Shown: positions 58,408-64,000 of the stretch, piece by piece | How the letters are laid out: each line of letters opens with the position of its first letter | Numbering within the stretch: the first letter of the stretch is position 1 | From: Pseudoneobacillus sp052180215 | GTDB lineage: Bacteria; Bacillota; Bacilli; Bacillales; Cytobacillaceae | Assembly (NCBI RefSeq): GCF_052180215.1 | Contig: NZ_CP197471.1 | Location: 2,700,001-2,764,000, forward strand | Direction of reading: 5' to 3' | DNA length: 64,000 nucleotides | Made by a program: the position numbers and the translations under genes | Notes under the pieces: generated by a model | Seen by the model: only the letters and a program-made list of their open reading frames with translations | Told to the model about the DNA's origin: nothing | The model's database searches: none

Positions 58408-59381
58408 TTTAGGGACTCCTTATACCACTCAATAGCTTCCTCAATCCCTCTTTCAAAGCTCCAATCCGGCTCATATCCCAACATTTCCTTAGCCTTTGAG
58501 ATATCAGCATTACTATGCTTAATATCACCTTTTCGCTCTGGTCCAAAAATCGGTTGAATATCCTTATTTAAAGCCTTCACCAAACCAAAGTATATGTCGA
58601 TTAAATATTCCCTACCACCATAGGCAACATTATAAGCCTGACCAGCTACCTCGCTCGGTGCAAGACATGCCTTTAAGTTTGCTTCAATAACATTTTCAAT
58701 ATAGGTAAAATCTCTACTTTGTTTTCCGTCACCGTTAATAGTAGGACTCTCATTTTCAAGTAATTGTTTAATAAATTTTGGAATAACAGCAGCATAAGCT
58801 CCTTCAGGATCCTGTCTTTTACCAAATACGTTAAAGTAACGAAGACCATATGTATCTAAACCATAAAACTTTGTATAGAGACTAGCATATTCTTCATTAA
58901 CCTTTTTTGTAAGCGCATACGGTGATAGTAAATTTCCTTCCCTTCCTTCCTGTTTCGGAAGCGTTGGTTCATCACCATATACAGCAGAGCTTGAAGCATA
59001 GACAAATTTCTTGATACCATTTTGCCTAGCAGCTTCCATCATATTTAGTGTGCCTCTTATATTTATCTCATCATATAAAACTGGCATTTCAATGCTTCTT
59101 GGCACACTGCCCCAAGCAGCTTGATGGAGGACAAGATCTACTCCATCGCAAGCCTTTAGGCATGTTTCAAAATCACGAATATCGCCTTCCATAAATTCAT
59201 AGTTAGGATGATTGATAAACTCTTGGACATTTTCTCTTTTTCCGGTTGAGAAATTATCTAGTCCTCTAACTTGGTAGCCTAATTTCAATATTGCTTCAAC
59301 TAAGTTTGTTCCAATAAAACCAGCAGACCCTGTAACTAGGAACTTTGTTCCCTCTGGAAACCTTATATTCTCGTAGCCCAC
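58392..59381 (-). CDS. UDP-N-acetylhexosamine/uronate 4-epimerase (TviC/WbpP-like)
   Basis: A 329-residue SDR epimerase. NAD loop FLVTGSAGFIGTNLVEAIL, catalytic YASSSAVYGDEPTLP and SPYALTKKVNEEY, with GLRYFNVFGKRQDPEGAYAAVIP. The pattern is that of WbpP/TviC, which interconvert UDP-GlcNAc(A) and UDP-GalNAc(A). The TviB-like dehydrogenase gene ends 1 bp before it starts, so the pair would make UDP-GalNAcA. Confidence 0.88.
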   Translation of the reverse strand: MGYENIRFPEGTKFLVTGSAGFIGTNLVEAILKLGYQVRGLDNFSTGKRENVQEFINHPNYEFMEGDIRDFETCLKACDGVDLVLHQAAWGSVPRSIEMPVLYDEINIRGTLNMMEAARQNGIKKFVYASSSAVYGDEPTLPKQEGREGNLLSPYALTKKVNEEYASLYTKFYGLDTYGLRYFNVFGKRQDPEGAYAAVIPKFIKQLLENESPTINGDGKQSRDFTYIENVIEANLKACLAPSEVAGQAYNVAYGGREYLIDIYFGLVKALNKDIQPIFGPERKGDIKHSNADISKAKEMLGYEPDWSFERGIEEAIEWYKESLKCLAQ

Positions 59382-59382
59382 T

Positions 59383-60765
59383 CTATAACCTCCAATATAA
59401 AAATCCTTTATCTTCTGCTTCTATTCGATTAAACATCCCTTTGATGTCCATTAGTACACATTGATTTCTATTCATCTCTATTTCAGAGTCCAATGTTGCG
59501 GCTACCTCATTCATCGCGTCTGAATCCAGGTACCAATTTGTTGCAAACATTTTCTTAACATCTTCTAGTTGAATTAATTTAAACTCTTCATGTGGAACAG
59601 CAAAGATTACTGCATCCATATCCTTTATATCCTCTTTTTCACAAGGATTAATTCTGTATTCTCGCCATAGCTCTTCTTTATCCGCTACAGGGTCAATAAC
59701 TTTTACTTCCATTCCGTATTCTTCTAATTCTTTTACCAAATCGATTACTTTTGTATTTCTAACATCCGGACAATTCTCTTTAAAGGTAAAACCAAAGATG
59801 GCCACTTTCGCTCCATTTATCTGTTTATTTGCTTTTATCATTTTCTTAACTGTATTTTCTGCTACATACTTGCCCATATCATCATTTATCTTTCGGCCCG
59901 ATAGGATGATTTGAGAGTAGTAGCCCATTTGTTCTGCTTTATATGTAAGATAATATGGGTCCACACCTATACAGTGACCACCAACAAGTCCGGGGGAGAA
60001 TTTAAGGAAATTCCATTTAGTTCCTGCTGCTTCTAGGACTGATTTTGTATCGATGTTCATTTTATTAAAGATAATAGAAAGCTCGTTCATAAAGGCAATA
60101 TTAATATCACGCTGTGCATTCTCAATGACCTTTGCGGCCTCCGCTACTTTTATACTTTCTGCCCGGTAGACTCCCGCATTTACAACAATTTCATACACCT
60201 TAGCAATAATGTCTAGTGTTTCTTTATCCATTCCTGAAACAACTTTTATAATCGTTTCTAATCGATGTTCTTGATCTCCTGGATTAATTCTTTCAGGTGA
60301 ATAACCAACCTTAAAATCTTTTCCACACTTAAGACCAGATTCTACTTCTAAAATGGGAACACATATTTCTTCAGTGACACCTGGATAAACCGTAGATTCA
60401 AAAACAACAATCGAACCCTTAGTTAAGTTTCTACCTAGTGTTCGGCTTGCTGATTTGACTGGAGTTAAATCTGGTGTCCGATCTTCTTTCACTGGTGTTG
60501 GAACAGCAACAATATGAAATTTAGCCTCTCTTAGTTTCGTTTCATTTGAAGTAAATTCAACTGTGGTTTCCCTAATTACCTCATTGCCAACTTCTTTTGT
60601 AGGATCTATACCATTTTTATAGAGTTCAATCTTTTCCTTATTTACATCAAACCCTATAACATTTATTTTCTTTGCAAAAGCTACCGCAATTGGCATTCCA
60701 ACATAACCAAGTCCGATTAAAGAAAGCTTTTCCTCTCTTTTGATTATCTTTTCATATAAATTCAT
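59383..60765 (-). CDS. UDP-N-acetylglucosamine 6-dehydrogenase (TviB/WbpO-like)
   Basis: A 460-residue nucleotide-sugar dehydrogenase. NAD loop LIGLGYVGMPIAVAFAK, the block VFESTVYPGVTEEICVPILE and the catalytic Cys265 in LVGGHCIGVDPYYL are intact. It oxidises C6 of UDP-HexNAc to the uronate. It overlaps the upstream glycosyltransferase by 14 bp and precedes the epimerase by 1 bp. Confidence 0.9.
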   Translation of the reverse strand: MNLYEKIIKREEKLSLIGLGYVGMPIAVAFAKKINVIGFDVNKEKIELYKNGIDPTKEVGNEVIRETTVEFTSNETKLREAKFHIVAVPTPVKEDRTPDLTPVKSASRTLGRNLTKGSIVVFESTVYPGVTEEICVPILEVESGLKCGKDFKVGYSPERINPGDQEHRLETIIKVVSGMDKETLDIIAKVYEIVVNAGVYRAESIKVAEAAKVIENAQRDINIAFMNELSIIFNKMNIDTKSVLEAAGTKWNFLKFSPGLVGGHCIGVDPYYLTYKAEQMGYYSQIILSGRKINDDMGKYVAENTVKKMIKANKQINGAKVAIFGFTFKENCPDVRNTKVIDLVKELEEYGMEVKVIDPVADKEELWREYRINPCEKEDIKDMDAVIFAVPHEEFKLIQLEDVKKMFATNWYLDSDAMNEVAATLDSEIEMNRNQCVLMDIKGMFNRIEAEDKGFLYWRL

Positions 60766-61867
60766 ATGAGTTCTCCCTAACTACTGTCTTATTGATTTCA
60801 TTAAGATATGAATGAATCACAATTTTCCGATCAAACTCTTTTTCCATTTTCCTACGTCCTGCGATACCCATTGCTTTTCTCTCTTCAATAGAAAGGTTCA
60901 TAAATTTACTAATAGCTTCTACTAAACTATCAACACTTTTCACTTCAAAACCAATACCACTAACATCTTCATCAAACGTTTCCATACAACCAGGGACTCT
61001 TGAAGCGAGAACCGGTCGCCCTGATGAAGCAGATTCAAGCAGCACATTAGCTGTACCTTCATGATAAGAAGGCAGGATTGTTGCATGAGATTTTTTAATA
61101 AAGGAATGTACATCCTCTTGTTGACCGTGGTATTTAATAATACCTGCTCGTTCTAACTCAGCTAGTTTCTGATCATAATCCTCTTCACTACCTCCAATTA
61201 AATCAAAGTGTATATGAGGGTTTTTCTCTTTCACCTTGATAGCTGCTTCAAGTAACTCATCAATTCCTTTTGCTTTCATGATTCGTCCAATAAAGAGAAA
61301 TTTTATTGTTTTCAGGTCCAAGGGATATTCTTCAAAACTATGATTCTCTAAATTAACACCTGAGCCAGGGATTAGCTTGGTATTGTTTTTTACAATGGAG
61401 TTTGTAATAAAAAACTGTCTATTCGTTTCATTCTGAAAAAAAATACAGGATGCATTTTTCAATGCAATCCTGTATAGCATCAGCGTTATTTTTTGAATAA
61501 GACCTTTATTTTCAATAGAAGTACCTAACCCAGTTACATTCGTTAAATATGGTGTTCTTGTCATTCTACATGCCATACCACCATAGACATTCGGTTTAAT
61601 GGTATAAGTTAAAACAATATCTGGTTTAATCTCATTTATGATCTTAATATACTGAAGCAACAGACTAAAATCCTGTATTGGATTCGTTCCACGTCTACTT
61701 AACATAGTTTCCACATGCTTACAGCCTAACTTTTCTAATTTCGGTACATATTCATCATGGGGCAAGGAAATAAAAACCTCATGATTAGTATTCATCAACT
61801 CTTTAAGAAGTTCTTTTCTAAAGTTATATAAGCCCAACCCAAAATTTGCTAACACTAGAATCTTCAT
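60752..61867 (-). CDS. Glycosyltransferase family 4 (EpsD-like)
   Basis: A 371-residue GT-B transferase of the EpsD/WbpT type. The start KILVLANFGLGLYNFRKELL, ADIVLTYTIKPNVYGG-like block (PDIVLTYTIKPNVYGG), TNVTGLGTS, FLFIGRIMKAKGIDELLEA and LPSYHEGTANVLLESASSG are visible. EpsD-like enzymes add the second sugar. It overlaps the acetyltransferase gene by 44 bp. Confidence 0.88.
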   Translation of the reverse strand: MKILVLANFGLGLYNFRKELLKELMNTNHEVFISLPHDEYVPKLEKLGCKHVETMLSRRGTNPIQDFSLLLQYIKIINEIKPDIVLTYTIKPNVYGGMACRMTRTPYLTNVTGLGTSIENKGLIQKITLMLYRIALKNASCIFFQNETNRQFFITNSIVKNNTKLIPGSGVNLENHSFEEYPLDLKTIKFLFIGRIMKAKGIDELLEAAIKVKEKNPHIHFDLIGGSEEDYDQKLAELERAGIIKYHGQQEDVHSFIKKSHATILPSYHEGTANVLLESASSGRPVLASRVPGCMETFDEDVSGIGFEVKSVDSLVEAISKFMNLSIEERKAMGIAGRRKMEKEFDRKIVIHSYLNEINKTVVRENSYEFI

Positions 61868-62489
61868 TCTTTTTTACTCTCCTAACCGGTACCCCTACAT
61901 AAGTTCCAGGTTCAGTGATATCTTTTACGACAACAGCACCTGCGCCGATTCTGCAACTGTTTGTAATCATGATATTATTACTTACGACACTTCCAATCCC
62001 TAGCCAAGAACCTTGCCCGATGTTCACAGTACCTGCTAAATGCGCTCCTGGAGAGATGTGAACAAAATCTTCTATTATATTGTCATGGTCGATCGTAGCA
62101 CCCGTATTAATGATGCATCCTTCCCCAATTTTGGTATTTGAATTAATCACCACACCTGCCATTATGACAGTCCCATTTCCCAACCAAACTTGTTCTCCAA
62201 TAGTTGAATGGGGGTGAATTAATACGGGGATAGTTGCACCTTCCTCTTTAAGACGAGTTTGAATCTTTTCTCTTATACTATTATTTCCGATACCGACAAA
62301 TATGTCCGAATTTCCAATAAAGTTAAAAGCATCATACGATTTACCTACAACTTCTAACCCTATTGATTTTTTGACACTTTCATTGTCATCTAGAAATGCA
62401 ATGTCCTGCCACTTATTCATTTTTTTGGCAATATCAGCCACAACTTTTCCATGCCCACTTGCACCTATAATGAGAAGTTTATTTTTCAT
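61824..62489 (-). CDS. epsM: Sugar acetyltransferase (EpsM/PglD-like)
   Basis: A 221-residue NeuD/PglD-type acetyltransferase. Rossmann-like start LLIIGASGHGKVVADIA, then beta-helix repeats (NGTVIMAGVVINSNTKIGEG, NTGATIDHDNIIED, ISPGAHLAGTVNIGQG) with the catalytic His in TIDHDN. It would acetylate the 4-amino group made by the adjacent DegT enzyme. It overlaps genes on both sides, so the unit is translationally coupled. Confidence 0.88.
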   Translation of the reverse strand: MKNKLLIIGASGHGKVVADIAKKMNKWQDIAFLDDNESVKKSIGLEVVGKSYDAFNFIGNSDIFVGIGNNSIREKIQTRLKEEGATIPVLIHPHSTIGEQVWLGNGTVIMAGVVINSNTKIGEGCIINTGATIDHDNIIEDFVHISPGAHLAGTVNIGQGSWLGIGSVVSNNIMITNSCRIGAGAVVVKDITEPGTYVGVPVRRVKKNEDSSVSKFWVGLI

Positions 62490-63130
62490 AATTCCATTCT
62501 TTCCTTTTTGTTTCCCTTAAAAGGTTCCATGGTTGCTGCAGTCTCTGAATTAATCCCTTCTCTCATGAATACCTTTTTCAGAGTAGAAAATATGATGCTC
62601 CAATCTCCAGTAAAACTAACATTATCAACATATTTTATATCGAGATTTAGCTTATCTTCCCAACTTATTAAATTTCTGCCACTTACTTGAGCAAGACCTG
62701 ATAAACCGGGTCTAACTTCATGTCGTCGTTTTTGATAGTCATTATACAGCGGCAAATAACTTATTAATAATGGTCTAGGACCTATAATAGACATATCACC
62801 TTTTAAAATATTAAATAGTTCCGGCAACTCATCAAGTGATGTAGAACGAAGAAATCTTCCAAATTTCGTTAGTCTAATACTATCAGGAAGTAATTCCCCT
62901 TTTGCATCTCTTTTATCTGTCATCGTTCTAAATTTATACATCGTAAAAATCTTTTCATTAAATCCCAGTCTATCTTGTTTAAACAATACCGGGCTACCAA
63001 GCTTGAATCTTACTAGAATTGCAATTAAAAGAAGAATGGAACTAAGAACCATTATGGCAAGCAGTGACAGTATAAAATCCATCGGTCTTTTTATATACTT
63101 CCTATAGATAATTCCTTTTGAAGATTCCAT
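62486..63130 (-). CDS. epsL: Undecaprenyl-phosphate sugar-1-phosphate transferase (EpsL/PglC-like)
   Basis: A 214-residue bacterial sugar transferase of the minimal PglC/EpsL type. A reentrant membrane helix (about residues 14-38) precedes FKQDRLGFNEKIFTMYKFRTM, and then DELPELFNILKGDMSIIGPRPL with the catalytic Asp-Glu. It starts the repeat unit on undecaprenyl phosphate. The ATG at 63130 has GGAG upstream. It overlaps the aminotransferase gene by 40 bp. Confidence 0.9.
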   Translation of the reverse strand: MESSKGIIYRKYIKRPMDFILSLLAIMVLSSILLLIAILVRFKLGSPVLFKQDRLGFNEKIFTMYKFRTMTDKRDAKGELLPDSIRLTKFGRFLRSTSLDELPELFNILKGDMSIIGPRPLLISYLPLYNDYQKRRHEVRPGLSGLAQVSGRNLISWEDKLNLDIKYVDNVSFTGDWSIIFSTLKKVFMREGINSETAATMEPFKGNKKERMEL

Positions 63131-64000
63131 GATTCTCTCCATAAACTTTTAATTATTTCGACAACTTCCTTTAAATCTTCATCTGTCATTTTTGTATCTG
63201 ATGGCAAACAAACACCATTCTCAAACAATTTCTCCGAAACATCAGTACCTATAAAATCGTATTTCTCAAAGTATGGCTGCAAATGCATTGGCTTCCATAA
63301 TGGTCTTGACTCGATATTTTCTTTTTCAAGTGCTTCCATTATATCGATTGGTCTTACTCCACCTGTTAAAGTCAAACTACTTAACCAATAATTGGGTTGA
63401 TTCCATTCATTGGTAGGCATAAATTTGATGCCTTCCAGTGAGCTTAACTCTTTCTTATAAAATTCAAAAATGGCTTTCTTTTTTTCTACTCTTTTCTCTA
63501 GAACCTTTAATTGCCCTCTGCCTATCCCAGCTACTATATTACTCATACGATAATTAAATCCTAATTCACTGTGCTGATAGTGTCTTGCTTGGTCTCTACT
63601 TTGTGTTGCCCAAAATCTTACCTTTGTAATTCTTTCGGAATCATCGGAAACCAACATACCTCCACCAGAAGTGGTAATGATCTTATTTCCATTAAAAGAA
63701 AAAATGCCATAATCACCAAAAGTACCTGTATGTTTCCCCTTGTAATAAGTACCTAAAGACTCAGCAGCATCTTCTATCAACACAGTATTATACCTATTAC
63801 ACAGTTCAACGATCTTGTCCATATTGCAAGATAAACCATATAAATGGACTACAATAACCGCCTTTACTTCCGGATACTTTTGAAAGGCTTCTTCTAATGC
63901 ATTAGGACACATATTCCAACTTTCATTATCGCTGTCTATAAATACTGGAATGGCATTTTGATAAATGATTGGATTGGCTGTTGCAGAGAAGGTAAGCGAT
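63091..64000 (-). CDS. epsN: DegT-family sugar aminotransferase (EpsN/PglE-like), partial
   Basis: A PLP aminotransferase cut by the right window edge. The frame stays open from 63091 to the last base; the residues before the internal Met at 63912 read SLTFSATANPIIYQNAIP, which is normal DegT sequence, so the start lies outside. VEDAAESLGTYYKG- and SFNGNKIITTSGGG-type motifs are present (IEDAAESLGTYY; the Lys in NGNKIITT binds PLP). With EpsC, EpsM and EpsL it would form UDP-diacetylbacillosamine and transfer it to lipid (inference). Confidence 0.88.
   Translation of the reverse strand, partial: SLTFSATANPIIYQNAIPVFIDSDNESWNMCPNALEEAFQKYPEVKAVIVVHLYGLSCNMDKIVELCNRYNTVLIEDAAESLGTYYKGKHTGTFGDYGIFSFNGNKIITTSGGGMLVSDDSERITKVRFWATQSRDQARHYQHSELGFNYRMSNIVAGIGRGQLKVLEKRVEKKKAIFEFYKKELSSLEGIKFMPTNEWNQPNYWLSSLTLTGGVRPIDIMEALEKENIESRPLWKPMHLQPYFEKYDFIGTDVSEKLFENGVCLPSDTKMTDEDLKEVVEIIKSLWRESWNLQKELSIGSI

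Noticed and set aside
1..64000. CRISPR arrays, tRNA, rRNA or prophage genes
   Set aside because: I looked for regular repeat-spacer patterns, tRNA-like cloverleaf sequence and phage structural genes and saw none.

Overview
The window looks like the chromosome of a low-GC Gram-positive spore-former of the family Bacillaceae. The evidence is AT-rich DNA, strong AGGAGG-type ribosome binding sites, a Bacillus-like ypm/msr neighbourhood (msrA-msrB, sco/ypmQ, ypmR, ypmS, a DUF2535 gene) and clear homologues of B. subtilis epsA, epsB, epsC, epsG and sinR. I cannot name the species from the sequence alone.

Layout. Positions 1-10.4 kb hold housekeeping genes: a DUF502 membrane protein, methionine sulfoxide reductases, a Sco-type copper chaperone, a GDSL lipoprotein, a nucleoside hydrolase, a sensor kinase and a DegV protein. 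An IS1182-like element (623-2160) is inserted at a bidirectional terminator there. From 10.5 kb to the right edge almost everything is on the minus strand, so it is best read from high to low coordinates. 64.0-49.9 kb holds polysaccharide genes: EpsN/L/M-like enzymes, a TviB/TviC-like pair, seven glycosyltransferases and a PglK-like ABC flippase. 49.8-41.9 kb holds a complete kdsA-D set for CMP-Kdo with a TPR-kinase and three GNGPSL-motif (DUF115/GT42-like) proteins. 41.7-34.9 kb holds a legionaminic acid operon (legB-C-G-I-H-ptmE-legF). 34.8-31.5 kb holds an acyltransferase, ugd and a YdcF-like protein. 31.1-24.1 kb is a paeninodin-type lasso peptide cluster with a precursor gene (29038-29190) too short for ordinary ORF calling. 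23.9-16.3 kb is the eps regulatory and assembly region (epsA, epsB, an EAR-like RNA, an IS21-family insertion, epsC, sinR-like, epsG). 16.2-10.5 kb holds a secreted Asp/His/Arg-rich protein and a second, unusual RiPP-like operon.

The most interesting object is the operon at 10516-15424. It repeats four modules of the lasso cluster (HPr-kinase-like protein, PqqD-like recognition protein, ABC exporter, nucleotidyltransferase) behind a Gly/Asn-rich peptide with a YxxP leader motif. It has no cyclase, and an S26-type serine protease sits where the lasso cluster has its transglutaminase-like protease. I infer an undescribed RiPP-like or surface-peptide system.

Palindromes matching the SinR operator pattern (GTTCTYT inverted repeat, 16 bp) lie upstream of epsA, the lasso cluster and the second RiPP cluster. 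At epsA the palindrome lies inside the 17-bp spacer of a near-consensus sigma-A promoter. This suggests that matrix polysaccharide and both peptide systems form one biofilm regulon under the SinR-like protein encoded at 17461-17799. Functions are assigned from motifs and remembered family features; no database search was run.
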